Shown piece after piece: positions 50,592-59,228 of a DNA stretch of 64,000 bases. Under the pieces are notes generated by a model. That model made no database searches, was not told the origin of the DNA, and saw nothing but the letters and a program-made list of their open reading frames with translations. Made by a program: the position numbers and the translations under genes. Origin of the DNA: Paenibacillus phyllosphaerae (GTDB taxonomy: Bacteria; Bacillota; Bacilli; Paenibacillales; Paenibacillaceae); assembly GCF_014192105.1 (NCBI RefSeq), contig NZ_JACHXK010000006.1, positions 62,001 through 126,000 on the forward strand. The letters are read 5' to 3'. The number at the start of each line of letters is the position of its first letter. Position 1 is the first letter of the stretch.

Positions 50592-51989
50592 TTAACCTTT
50601 AATGGTCAGGATAGGTTCTACTTCCGCAATGACACGAGCCATGCCGTGGGTCTCGTGCGTTTCAATGATGGGATTGATGTCTTTATACGCGTATGGAGCA
50701 TCTTTCTTCAGTTCGTCTTCCCACTTCTTCAGAATGTCTTGCCGGGATTTGATATCGTGTCGACAGGGATCGATCGGCGTTACGATGTTGAACCGGGATA
50801 CGAATTTCTTGAACTTCGCTTCATCGACCTTGAGCGTATCGCCGCGAGAGAGCTTCCTGCCCGCACCGTGGCTTGCGCTATATAGGCTTTCCCTGTTCCC
50901 GAGGCCTGCCAGGATAAAGCTCTTCGCTCCCATCGAACCCGGAATAAAGACAGGCTCTCCCGTGTATTGGAAAGGCGTATGCTGCATCTGTTCGGCGGAT
51001 TTGGCCGTGCAGGACCCTTTGCGATGGATGAAACCGTCAACGCCATCGATGGACTCCTGCCATACGAAATTGTGGGGGGCGTCGTACAGAAGTTTATATT
51101 CAAAATCCGCGGCTACTCCATTCAGGGCCTTTTGCAGCATTAACCCTAAGAACAGCCGATTAGCGAACGCGAAGTTAGCCGCATTATGGAGGAGGGACCA
51201 ATAACGATTCCATTCCGCTTGAAATTGTTCGGCTTGCGGCAGTACATAGATGCCGTTTTCCGGATGTTTGAGCGACGCAGGGTAGATTTCTTTCAGCATT
51301 TCCCGAATGTTCAGGCCCGCGTGATGCCCGATCGAGACAGAGCCCGTATGGATCATCACGACGATCTGACCTTGCTTCAGCCCCCATTGGCCCGCGATCT
51401 GATGGTCCCGTACCCTCACGACCTTCTGAATTTCCACGAAATGATTGCCTCCGCCGATCGAGCCGATTTGGCTGTCGTACGAAATCTGTTCGTTGCCGAG
51501 GTAACGATCGAGTCCAATGACCTCATCGGTTAAAAAGGAGCCCATTCGATTGACCTTCGCAATGTCCTCAGCTTGCTGCTTCGAATCGTAGAAACTCCAC
51601 AATCCCTTGCCGCCAAGCGAAGACTGGCTATCCAGAATGCCGATCAGCCCTTCTTTAAGAATGGCCTCCCGCTGGAGTCTCGTCATCGGAATGTCGCGTC
51701 CGCCCTCGAAGAAAATGTGGCGGACATCGGATTCCAGCTTCTTCAGGTTACGGCGAATATCGTCTTCGTTCAGGGAAGTCGTGTAAAGACGCATGCCGCA
51801 GTTGATGTCGTTCCCGACTGCTTGAGGGATGACGAATCCTTGCGTAAACATAGTCGTGCCGATCGGAATCCCGCTGCCTTTGTGAAAGTCGGGCGTGATC
51901 GCCACTTCTTGAATGGCGGCATGCTTGTTCGCAAAATAATCGGGCACATGCGATTGCAGTTGCTGTAAGGATTCGTTCACGGTAAGCAA
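50592..51989 (-). CDS. rtcB: RtcB-family RNA ligase
   Basis: 465 residues from TTG 51989. The RtcB active site is complete: 'GNDINCGMRL' holds the metal-binding Cys, 'GSIGGGNHFVEIQ' and 'VMIHTGSVSIGHH' the His ligands, and 'YSASHGAGRKLSR' the guanylylated His. The family joins 2',3'-cyclic phosphate RNA ends to 5'-OH ends using GTP and Mn2+. Coding similarity continues upstream in frame ('GWTYLNNNNPVPVRFFANEAIKFEKNAIEELNRLL') to near 52103, but no ATG, GTG or TTG opens that part. A CTG at 52076 with AAAGGA nine bases before it is possible. See findings. Confidence 0.9.
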   Translation of the reverse strand: MLTVNESLQQLQSHVPDYFANKHAAIQEVAITPDFHKGSGIPIGTTMFTQGFVIPQAVGNDINCGMRLYTTSLNEDDIRRNLKKLESDVRHIFFEGGRDIPMTRLQREAILKEGLIGILDSQSSLGGKGLWSFYDSKQQAEDIAKVNRMGSFLTDEVIGLDRYLGNEQISYDSQIGSIGGGNHFVEIQKVVRVRDHQIAGQWGLKQGQIVVMIHTGSVSIGHHAGLNIREMLKEIYPASLKHPENGIYVLPQAEQFQAEWNRYWSLLHNAANFAFANRLFLGLMLQKALNGVAADFEYKLLYDAPHNFVWQESIDGVDGFIHRKGSCTAKSAEQMQHTPFQYTGEPVFIPGSMGAKSFILAGLGNRESLYSASHGAGRKLSRGDTLKVDEAKFKKFVSRFNIVTPIDPCRHDIKSRQDILKKWEDELKKDAPYAYKDINPIIETHETHGMARVIAEVEPILTIKG

Positions 51990-52142
51990 TCGATTTAATT
52001 CCTCGATCGCATTTTTCTCGAACTTGATTGCTTCGTTGGCGAAAAAGCGAACGGGTACAGGGTTGTTATTGTTCAGATACGTCCATCCTTTATCGATTTG
52101 ATAAGCGTTAGAGACTTAACAGCAGTAGGGCTATATATAGAG

Positions 52143-52842
52143 ATGCATGACATGACACATCACTCCTTTTATGTTCAATACTTCCACTATAGCATCGCGG
52201 AGCTGTTTTGTCCTGAAGTGGATTGGTACGCGTGTAGGACCGTGAGGATTTCGAATGTATATGGGATCGGCTCCGAACTTGCATCGGACTCGCTATTATG
52301 ATCGCTGCCGTCGCAGATACAAAAGGAAGGTGCACAGGTACGATTAGACGTTTTTGCATTACAGCGTTGTTGCATAGATGCTTTAATGCATCTAAGTGGC
52401 GAGAGAGAGAGAGTGAGTAAAGACTTAAATCGATAAGAGCTTAGAGCAAACTACAAATACTTTTAATCAATATACTTGTTAACACACGTGTTCTCATCCC
52501 AGTCGCATGACTGCGGCGCACTTTCGACGCATGCTGCCACGTCGGCCCGCGTTACGTACCTTCTTTTCGGCCGACTGCCGCTCTCCAGTTTTGATTCGCG
52601 CATATCGTTTCGTTATCTCCGCTTAGTTAGCTATTTTCTTATCTAGTTGAAGCGGGCAACTTAGTGATCTTTATACGTACCAAAATCCAATTTCGTCCGT
52701 CCGGGGAGGGCGAACCCCACGCGCTCCGCGCAAAACCTCTATTACAAGGGGGAAAACATGAACAAACAAGTAACGGAAAAAGACAAGCGTCATTCAATAC
52801 CCAGGGAGAAGGAGATTAACACTCTCGTATGATCGATTGAAC
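52143..52842. other. Long intergenic region between rtcB and the sugar regulon
   Basis: About 700 bases of AT-rich sequence with no gene-sized frame. It contains the (GA)n-like run 'gagagagagagag' near 52402, and a GC-rich patch around 52500-52600 that could be an old gene remnant. A 24-codon frame with a good ribosome site (52758-52832) is listed separately. I see no RNA gene or IS end. Confidence 0.45.
52758..52832 (+). CDS. Possible 24-residue small protein or leader peptide
   Basis: AAGGGGGAAAAC precedes the ATG at 52758, and the frame 'MNKQVTEKDKRHSIPREKEINTLV' is strongly hydrophilic. It ends 11 bases before the repeated operator-like motif of the sugar regulon. It may be chance, or the end of a displaced transcript. 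Confidence 0.25.
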   Translation: MNKQVTEKDKRHSIPREKEINTLV

Positions 52843-52884
52843 TATCATTTGTTGTTGACATGATAATAAATAACAGAATACAAT
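52843..52884 (+). promoter_or_regulatory. Promoter and probable DeoR operator of the sugar regulon
   Basis: TATCATTTGTTGTT (52843-52856) overlaps a clear sigma-A promoter: TTGACA at 52855-52860 and TACAAT at 52879-52884, 18 bases apart, 34 bases before the dehydrogenase start. The same 14 bases recur at 54921-54934 in the deoR promoter. Binding there would block RNA polymerase. Confidence 0.65.
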
Positions 52885-52918
52885 AACATACGATAATGAA
52901 TAATGGGAGGGCGCTAAG

Positions 52919-53941
52919 ATGGGGAGCGAAGTCGGAGTTTGTATTATCGGAGCGGGTAGAGCCGGACGCATTCATGCCGTGAATTACAGGAAGAGCGTTC
53001 CGTATGCGCAGCTAGTGGCGATCGTGGATCCGAATCGTGCAGCCGCAGAGGAAGCGGCCAGAGAGCTGGGGATTGAACGGGTATACACGGACTATCGAGA
53101 GGCATTAGCGGATGATCGCATCCATGCGGTCGTCGTCGTGACGCCGACGGTCTATCATCGGGAGATCGTCGTGGCGGCGGCAAGGGCGGGGAAACACGTC
53201 CTGTGCGAGAAGCCGATGGCCATGGACGAACGGGAATGCGACGATATGATCGCAGCTTGCGCGCAGGCGGAAGTGAAGCTGCAGCTGGCTTTCATGCGGC
53301 GATTCGACGAGAGCTTCCGGGAAGCGAAACGCGTCATTGAAGATGGGGCAATCGGGGATGTCGTACTGGTCAAGTCGCTTACGAGAGGGCCGAGTACGCC
53401 GCAGCCGTGGATGTATGATCTGAAGAAGAGCAACGGGCCGCTTGCCGAAGTGAGCAGCCATGACATCGATGCGCTCCGCTGGTTCGCTGGCTCGGAGATA
53501 ACGGAATTGTACGCCGCTGGCGGTAATTATCGCTGCCCGGATATCCGGGAGACGTATCCCGACTTCTACGACAACGTCACCATGACGGTCAAATTCCAGG
53601 ACGGGAAGACGGGCAGCATTGACGGGGCGATGGGGGTCCAGTACGGATATGACAGCCGGGTCGAAATTCTGGGGACGGAAGGGGTCATTTTCCTAGGGCA
53701 GACGCATGAGCGGACGATCGTTACGGCCAATAGGAGCAAGACGCTGACAAGGCCGTTCATGAACAGCTGGCGATCCTTGTTCAAGGAGGCGTACCTCGCC
53801 GAGGATACGGATTTTATCGCGTGCATTCTGGAGGATCGGCCGCCTAGCGTAAGCGGACATGACGGGAAGATGGCGGTGAAAGTAGTTGAGGCCGGCAACC
53901 GATCTTTGACAAGTGGCGAGGTCGTCAAACTGAAAGCGTAA
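52919..53941 (+). CDS. Gfo/Idh/MocA dehydrogenase (myo-inositol-dehydrogenase-like)
   Basis: 340 residues. The Rossmann start is 'VGVCIIGAGRAGRIHAVNY', the lysine motif 'LCEKPMAMDERECD' is near residue 100, and 'LAEVSSHDIDALRWFAGSE' contains the conserved Asp/His pair. It is closest in pattern to IolG-type enzymes that oxidise inositol or related cyclic polyols and sugars. GGGAGGG precedes the ATG. It has its own promoter with the putative DeoR operator and lies convergent to deoR, so it is the detached first member of the regulon that continues at 55062. Confidence 0.92.
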   Translation: MGSEVGVCIIGAGRAGRIHAVNYRKSVPYAQLVAIVDPNRAAAEEAARELGIERVYTDYREALADDRIHAVVVVTPTVYHREIVVAAARAGKHVLCEKPMAMDERECDDMIAACAQAEVKLQLAFMRRFDESFREAKRVIEDGAIGDVVLVKSLTRGPSTPQPWMYDLKKSNGPLAEVSSHDIDALRWFAGSEITELYAAGGNYRCPDIRETYPDFYDNVTMTVKFQDGKTGSIDGAMGVQYGYDSRVEILGTEGVIFLGQTHERTIVTANRSKTLTRPFMNSWRSLFKEAYLAEDTDFIACILEDRPPSVSGHDGKMAVKVVEAGNRSLTSGEVVKLKA

Positions 53942-53949
53942 GTAACCGC

Positions 53950-53994
53950 AACAAGCTTAGCGAACGGATCGTCAATCCGTTTGCTAAGCTTGTT
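53950..53994. terminator. Bidirectional terminator between the dehydrogenase and deoR
   Basis: AACAAGCTTAGC (53950-53961) pairs with GCTAAGCTTGTT (53983-53994), with a second inner stem of ACGGAT/ATCCGT. Confidence 0.85.
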
Positions 53995-54072
53995 CGTGTT
54001 CGCCGAACTCCCGACATATCGCGTCTTGAATGCTCGCGAATCGCAGGCGTGTGTCGGCTTTACAACCTCACG

Positions 54073-54870
54073 TTAAACCCCGGCCAGACGAACATCGAGC
54101 CCAGAGTCCGTCAGCTCTTCGAGCAGGCGCTGGCTGATGTGGCTGTCCGTTATGATCGTATCGATATCTTGCGGGCCGGCGAACGGAACGAACGAGTTAT
54201 GGCCGATTTTGCTGCTGTCGCACAGGATGTACACTTGCGTCGCAATGCGGAGCATCATCTTCTTTATCTCCGCTTGATTGATGTCCGGCGTCGTGCAGCC
54301 CTTCTGCGCGCTGAATGCGTTCGTGCCGAGGAATACCTTATCCACGTTCAGCTCAGCCAGCAAATTCGTGGCGAACGGACCTACCGTGCAATGGAACTTC
54401 TTGCGCAGCGTCCCGCCGATCACGATCACTTGGACCCCGTCGAATTGCTCCAGACATAAGGCGACCTCCAAGTCGTTCACAATGGCGGTCACATTGTTCC
54501 GGTCCTTCAGCAGCTTCGCAAGCTCGAGCGTCGTCGTGCCGGTATCCAGAATAATAATATCGCCGTTTTCCACGAGTTCGGCGGCGGCTGCCGCAATCGC
54601 GCGTTTCTGGGCCAGATGCGACACGTTCTTCGCGGCGGCGTCAGGCTCGAATCCGGCCTTCGCGGCATCGCCCGGGATGGCCCCGCCATGCGTCCGCTTA
54701 ATCAAGCCCGACGCTTCCAGATCCCGCAGATCGCCGCGAATGGTGGCCGGCGACACCTTGTAATGCTCGATGAGTTCGGGCACGAGCACCTTCTTCTTCT
54801 CGTTAATCCATCGCACGATATCAGCCCGCCGTTCTTCCGCGAACAAGATCTCCGTATTTCTATCGGTCAT
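54073..54870 (-). CDS. DeoR/GlpR-family sugar-phosphate-responsive repressor
   Basis: 265 residues from the ATG at 54868-54870 (AAAGGAAG upstream). The winged helix-turn-helix is 'RRADIVRWINEKKKVLVPELIEHYKVSPATIRGDLRDLEASGLIKRTHGGA'. The sensor domain has the family's 'ILDTGTTTLELAKLL' and 'FLGTNAFSAQKGCTTPDINQAEIKK', where a phosphorylated sugar binds. It sits between the lone dehydrogenase and the long catabolic operon. I infer that it represses both and itself through the TGTTGT-type sites. Confidence 0.9.
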   Translation of the reverse strand: MTDRNTEILFAEERRADIVRWINEKKKVLVPELIEHYKVSPATIRGDLRDLEASGLIKRTHGGAIPGDAAKAGFEPDAAAKNVSHLAQKRAIAAAAAELVENGDIIILDTGTTTLELAKLLKDRNNVTAIVNDLEVALCLEQFDGVQVIVIGGTLRKKFHCTVGPFATNLLAELNVDKVFLGTNAFSAQKGCTTPDINQAEIKKMMLRIATQVYILCDSSKIGHNSFVPFAGPQDIDTIITDSHISQRLLEELTDSGLDVRLAGV

Positions 54871-54903
54871 AAGAAGCTTCCTTTCCTTCTCGCAATCGAC
54901 TAG

Positions 54904-55032
54904 CAGTTGTAATCGAATTATATCATTTGTTGTTATTTGAGAACAACATGGCAACTAAATCGAAAAATAGTTCATTGGAAACGACCTTGCCATGGCATAG
55001 TATCGTGACAGGATAGAAAACAACATTGCAAT
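54904..55032. promoter_or_regulatory. Divergent control region of deoR and the sugar operon
   Basis: TATCATTTGTTGTT at 54921-54934 lies between a reverse-strand -10 (TATAAT, within 54917-54924) and -35 (TTGTTC) of deoR. Downstream, AACAACAT followed by G or T and then GCAA occurs twice (about 54942 and 55020) and carries ACAACA, the complement of TGTTGT. These look like several repressor half-sites controlling both directions. Confidence 0.55.
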
Positions 55033-55061
55033 CCATGGGGAAGAAGCGAGGTGAAGAACCG

Positions 55062-56108
55062 ATGATGGAGGCTGTGAAAATGTACGGGGCCGGCGACGTG
55101 CGAGTAGAGCGCACGCCGATCCCGGACCTATCCGCCGATGAGGTTCTCGTGCAGGTGAAGGCAGTCGGAATATGCGGAACCGACTTGAGGATGATCAACA
55201 ATGGCTATCCCGGCATCGGACCGAACACGCCGCGTTCGCTCGGCCATGAAATCAGCGGCGTCATCGCGGCGGTTGGCGAGCGCGTCGAAGGCTACCGGTC
55301 AGGAGACCGCGTCGCGATCGCGCCTAATATGGGCTGCGGCATATGCGGTCAGTGCGTGAAGGGCGACGTGCATCTATGCCCGAACTATGAGGCGCTCGGC
55401 GTGCAGCTGGACGGCGGATTCGCCGAATACGTGAAGATCCCGGAGAAGGCGGTCCGTTCGGGTAACATCGTGCGCCTGCCCGACCATGTGGGCTTCGAGG
55501 AAGCGGCGCTGATCGAGCCGTTATCGTGCGTGTACAACGGTATACTGCAATGTCCCATTGCTCTGGGCGACAATGTGCTCATCATCGGGGCCGGCACGAT
55601 CGGGATCATGTATGCGCAGCTAGCCAAGCGGGCGGGAGCGGGCAAGGTCTTCGTTACGAACCGATCCGCGGAACGCCTTCGGTTGTGCAGGGATATCGAC
55701 CCGGAGCTGCGGACGCTCCCGCTTGAGGGATTGACGGAGGCGATTTATGCGGAGACGGACGGAAGCGGCGTTGACGTGTGCGTCACGGCCAATCCGTCAC
55801 CGGAAGCGCAGCAGCTGGCCGTTCAACTGACGGCGATGAACGGACGGATCAATTTTTTCGGCGGACTTCCTAAGGCTAGCGAGCAAGTGGCCATCAATAC
55901 GAATCTGATCCATTATAAGCAGCTGATCGCGACGGGCTCGACGAAAGCGAACAATCATCATTTTCGCAAAACGCTGCAGTTCATCGCCAGCGGCATGCTA
56001 AAGGTCGAACCGCTCATCACAGGACGCTTCCGGCTGGACCAAATCGATCAAGCGCTGGCTGCGGCAAGCGGCGGTCAAGGGATCAAGACGCTGCTGACAA
56101 CCGGGTAA
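55062..56108 (+). CDS. Zinc-dependent polyol/sugar dehydrogenase (MDR family)
   Basis: 348 residues from ATG 55062 (GAGGTGA upstream). Catalytic zinc ligands are in 'VGICGTDLRM' and 'SLGHEISG'. The structural zinc loop is 'CGICGQCVKGDVHLC', and the NAD fold is 'VLIIGAGTIGIMYAQLAKRAG'. It groups with sorbitol and threonine dehydrogenase-like enzymes that oxidise a secondary alcohol of a polyol or sugar acid. It is first of the co-directional operon 55-63.8 kb. The exact substrate is not evident. Confidence 0.92.
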   Translation: MMEAVKMYGAGDVRVERTPIPDLSADEVLVQVKAVGICGTDLRMINNGYPGIGPNTPRSLGHEISGVIAAVGERVEGYRSGDRVAIAPNMGCGICGQCVKGDVHLCPNYEALGVQLDGGFAEYVKIPEKAVRSGNIVRLPDHVGFEEAALIEPLSCVYNGILQCPIALGDNVLIIGAGTIGIMYAQLAKRAGAGKVFVTNRSAERLRLCRDIDPELRTLPLEGLTEAIYAETDGSGVDVCVTANPSPEAQQLAVQLTAMNGRINFFGGLPKASEQVAINTNLIHYKQLIATGSTKANNHHFRKTLQFIASGMLKVEPLITGRFRLDQIDQALAAASGGQGIKTLLTTG

Positions 56109-56126
56109 GAAGGGCGGGAATAGGCA

Positions 56127-57635
56127 TTGCTATACTTCATTAGCGCGGATATCGGCACGCAGGGCACGAAGGCGGCCGTTATAGACGAGCAAGGGACAAT
56201 AATCGCAACGTCGTTCCAGCCATCGACGCTTATTCGCCGGGCCGGAGGCGTAGTGAAGCAAAGTCCGGACGAGATGTTCCAATCCGTGCTGGAAGGCATC
56301 CGCTGCGCAATGGACCAGTCAACCGTGCCGAGGTCGCAAGTCGCGGCCATCGGATTAGCGGGCCAGATGGCGGGCGTAATCGGGATCGACCGGGACTGGA
56401 ATCCGGTCACGTCTTACGATTCGTGGCTCGATGCCCGCTGCGAGAGCGAGATGCCTGGCATGAAGGCTTGGGGCGAGGAAGCCATTATTCGGATCACGGG
56501 CTGCCCCGTCACTTATGCGCACGGTCCGAAGAAGCTATGGTGGAAACGCGAGCGACCGGAGATGTTCGAGCGGATCGGCAAATTCGTCGTGCCGAGCGCT
56601 TACGTCGCCGGAAAGCTGGCGGGCTTGAAAGCAAAGGAGGCTTTCATTGACCATACGCATCTGCATTTCTCGGGCTTCGCGGACGTGGAACGGTTAGCTT
56701 GGTCCGAAGAATTGATGCGTGCATTCGGCATGGATAAAAGCAAGCTGCCGCGAATCGTTCCTCCCTGGGAAGTGATCGGTCGGTTGAAGCGCCCCTATGC
56801 GGATTTAAGCGGGCTGCCGGAAGGGGTGCCGATCGTAGCCGGTTGCGGCGACACGGCAGCGGCTGCCTTCGGCGCGGGAATGGTGCGGCCCGGCCGTCTG
56901 CTCGATATCGCCGGTACGGCTTCCGTGCTCTCTTGCGCGGTGAACGGCTACACGCCGGATACGGAGTCGAAAACATTGATCTACGCCCGTTCGGTGCTGC
57001 CGGACTTGTGGGCTCCGCTCGCTTATGTGAACGGAGGAGGGGAATGCCTCGCCTGGTACCGCAGGCTTGTCGGTTCCGCCGACATTACGTTCGACCAGCT
57101 GAATGCGCTTGCCGAAGAGGTGCCGGCCGGCTGCGACGACCTATTGTTCATTCCGCATTTTAACGGTCGTACTTGCCCGAACACCCCGGAGCTACGCGGC
57201 AGTTGGGCGGGGCTTAATTGGGCGCATGGCCAAGGAGCGATGTACCGGGCCATCATGGAAGCGATCGCCTATGAATACAAGCACTATGTGCAAATTCTGG
57301 GTCGGCTGGCGGGACGCGTCGATCTTACGCAAGCGACGGTCGTTGGCGGAGGCGCCAAAGGGGAACTGTTCAACCGCATTAAGGCCGATGTGCTAGGCAT
57401 TGAACTCCGGACGTTGACGCACGGAGACAGCGCGCTGACCGCGAATGCCGCAATTGCCGGGTATGGCATCGGCTTGTTCGATGATCTGGCAGGCGCAGCC
57501 GAATCGTTCGTAAGCTATGACCGTACATTCCTGCCCGATACAACCTGCGGAGCGGAATACGAGAGACATGCTGCTCGTTACCGGATAGCCGTGGAAGGAA
57601 TGGCTCAATTATATGGCCGTATGAATCAATCGTGA
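56127..57635 (+). CDS. FGGY-family carbohydrate kinase (xylulokinase-like)
   Basis: 502 residues from TTG 56127. The two actin-like lobes have 'FISADIGTQGTKAAVID' (phosphate loop) at the start, the catalytic Asp near 'TCGDTAAAAFGAG'-type sequence ('AGCGDTAAAAFGAGM'), and 'ATVVGGGAKGELFNRIKADVLG' toward the C-terminus. It would phosphorylate a ketose, probably the product of the isomerase and epimerase encoded downstream. It resembles xylulokinase/L-fuculokinase relatives, but specificity within FGGY cannot be read reliably. Confidence 0.92.
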   Translation: MLYFISADIGTQGTKAAVIDEQGTIIATSFQPSTLIRRAGGVVKQSPDEMFQSVLEGIRCAMDQSTVPRSQVAAIGLAGQMAGVIGIDRDWNPVTSYDSWLDARCESEMPGMKAWGEEAIIRITGCPVTYAHGPKKLWWKRERPEMFERIGKFVVPSAYVAGKLAGLKAKEAFIDHTHLHFSGFADVERLAWSEELMRAFGMDKSKLPRIVPPWEVIGRLKRPYADLSGLPEGVPIVAGCGDTAAAAFGAGMVRPGRLLDIAGTASVLSCAVNGYTPDTESKTLIYARSVLPDLWAPLAYVNGGGECLAWYRRLVGSADITFDQLNALAEEVPAGCDDLLFIPHFNGRTCPNTPELRGSWAGLNWAHGQGAMYRAIMEAIAYEYKHYVQILGRLAGRVDLTQATVVGGGAKGELFNRIKADVLGIELRTLTHGDSALTANAAIAGYGIGLFDDLAGAAESFVSYDRTFLPDTTCGAEYERHAARYRIAVEGMAQLYGRMNQS

Positions 57636-57654
57636 ACGAAGAAAGGGATGATCA

Positions 57655-58611
57655 ATGATGGCTTACGAGCCGAACGATAAACCGACTTTTTATTTCATCG
57701 GCGTGACGACCGGGCAATCCTCGATTATGCGGTTGTTTCCATTATGGGCGGAAGCGCTGCAGCTGGGCGATGTCCGCATTCGCGGCATGGATCTGCCGAT
57801 TCACGCGGATCCGCAGGTGTACCGCGATGCCGTATCGTTCATCAAACAGGATCCCCATTCGCTCGGCGCGCTCGTGACGACGCACAAAATCGATCTGTAC
57901 CATGCCGCGAAGGATCTGTTCGACGAGTTGGACGATTACGCGGTCATGTTCGAGGAGCTATCGTCGATCTCCAAGGCAGACGGAAAGCTGGTCGGGCGCG
58001 CGAAGGATCCGATCTCGAGCGGGCTGGCGATGGAGGCTTTTATTCCGGAGAGATACTGGGAGGGTCGAGGCGATGCGTTCCTGATGGGAGCCGGCGGCAG
58101 CGCGCTTGCGATCAGTTCCTACCTGACCCGGAAGTCGCACGGCGGGAACGTGCCTAGGCGAATCGTCATCAGCAATCGCAGCGAAGGACGACTGGCTTCC
58201 GCGCAGGCGCTGCTGAGCCGAATCGATACGCCGGTCGTCTTCGAATACGTTCTTTGTCCGACGCCGGAGGAGAACGGCGCCGTGCTGGCTTCACTGCCGG
58301 AGCGCTCGCTGATCGTGAACGCGACCGGACTCGGGAAGGATCGGCCGGGTTCACCGCTGACGGATGCGGCCAAGTTTCCGGCGGGCAGCCTCGTCTGGGA
58401 ACTGAACTATCGCGGCGACCTGCGGTTCATGCATCAGGCGAACCGTCAGAAGGAAGCCCGTCATCTTCATGTGGAGGACGGCTGGGTCTATTTTCTGCAT
58501 GGCTGGACGCAGGTGATCGAAGACGTGTTCCATCTCCGCATCGACCCGCCGGCGTTTAGGCGGCTTGCCGATATCGCGCTGCGTTTGCAGCAAGGGCAAA
58601 TTCAATCATAG
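57655..58611 (+). CDS. Shikimate dehydrogenase-like protein
   Basis: 318 residues with the AroE two-domain fold. The N-terminal substrate domain has 'GALVTTHKIDLYHAAKDLFDELD', where 'VTTHK' stands for the AroE 'VTxPxK' with its catalytic Lys. The nucleotide domain carries 'AFLMGAGGSALAISSYL' and 'RIVISNRSEGRLASAQALL'. The C-terminal 'YFLHGWTQVIEDVF' replaces the usual Gln-containing motif. It is longer than AroE (~270). In this setting a role in sugar-acid oxidoreduction is more likely than aromatic synthesis, but that is inference. Confidence 0.82.
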   Translation: MMAYEPNDKPTFYFIGVTTGQSSIMRLFPLWAEALQLGDVRIRGMDLPIHADPQVYRDAVSFIKQDPHSLGALVTTHKIDLYHAAKDLFDELDDYAVMFEELSSISKADGKLVGRAKDPISSGLAMEAFIPERYWEGRGDAFLMGAGGSALAISSYLTRKSHGGNVPRRIVISNRSEGRLASAQALLSRIDTPVVFEYVLCPTPEENGAVLASLPERSLIVNATGLGKDRPGSPLTDAAKFPAGSLVWELNYRGDLRFMHQANRQKEARHLHVEDGWVYFLHGWTQVIEDVFHLRIDPPAFRRLADIALRLQQGQIQS

Positions 58612-58625
58612 GGGGAAGCAAACGT

Positions 58626-59204
58626 ATGACGCACGCATTGGGGACCAACCCATTCTCGGTTTATTTTAGCCTCAATAACGGATTGTCGGATACGGCGCCG
58701 TCGCTCAAGCGGCATCTATCCAACATGAAAGGGATGTATGCGGATGGCAAGGCGCAAGCGGCAATGCTGGAAGGGGGCGATCCGCTGCTCTATGAATTCT
58801 ACGATCTGGGCGTGAAGGAATCCGAAGGCAGCCTCGCATTCGGCACGAGCATCGTGTACCCGGGCAAGGTCGGCGACGAATATTACATGACCAAAGGCCA
58901 TTACCATACGATCCGCGATACGGCGGAGGTCTATTATTGCATTGGTGGAAGAGGTTTCATGCTCATGGAGAACGAAGCAGGCGATTGGATCGGGGAGCCG
59001 TTCACGCCCGGGAAGGCGGTCTACGTGCCGGGCGGGTATGCCCACCGCAGCATCAATACGGGAACCGAACCGCTCATCACCTTCTACGTCTTCCGTTCGG
59101 ATGCGGGTCACGACTACGGCTCGATCGAGACGAAGGGCTTTCGCAAAATCGTCGTCGAACGCGATGGCGCGCCTGCGATCATCGACAATCCGCATTGGAC
59201 CTAA
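58626..59204 (+). CDS. Cupin-type (archaeal-like) glucose-6-phosphate isomerase
   Basis: 192 residues, the size of cPGI. The metal ligands are His92 and His94 in 'TKGHYH', Glu101 in 'TAEVYYCIGGRG' and His140 in 'GGYAHRSIN'. 'SEGSLAFGTSIVYPGKVGDEYYMTKGHYH' is nearly the family signature. The known enzyme from Pyrococcus and Archaeoglobus interconverts glucose-6-phosphate and fructose-6-phosphate. In a Firmicute sugar operon it may instead act on a different aldose or ketose phosphate. GGGGGAAGC precedes the ATG. Confidence 0.88.
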   Translation: MTHALGTNPFSVYFSLNNGLSDTAPSLKRHLSNMKGMYADGKAQAAMLEGGDPLLYEFYDLGVKESEGSLAFGTSIVYPGKVGDEYYMTKGHYHTIRDTAEVYYCIGGRGFMLMENEAGDWIGEPFTPGKAVYVPGGYAHRSINTGTEPLITFYVFRSDAGHDYGSIETKGFRKIVVERDGAPAIIDNPHWT

Positions 59205-59228
59205 GAGTGGAGCAGGAGGTGACGGTTC

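Noticed and set aside
52143..52842. Possible structured RNA or riboswitch before the sugar regulon
   Set aside because: No recognisable conserved core or terminator-antiterminator pair was found; the control region is better explained by the repeated operator motif.
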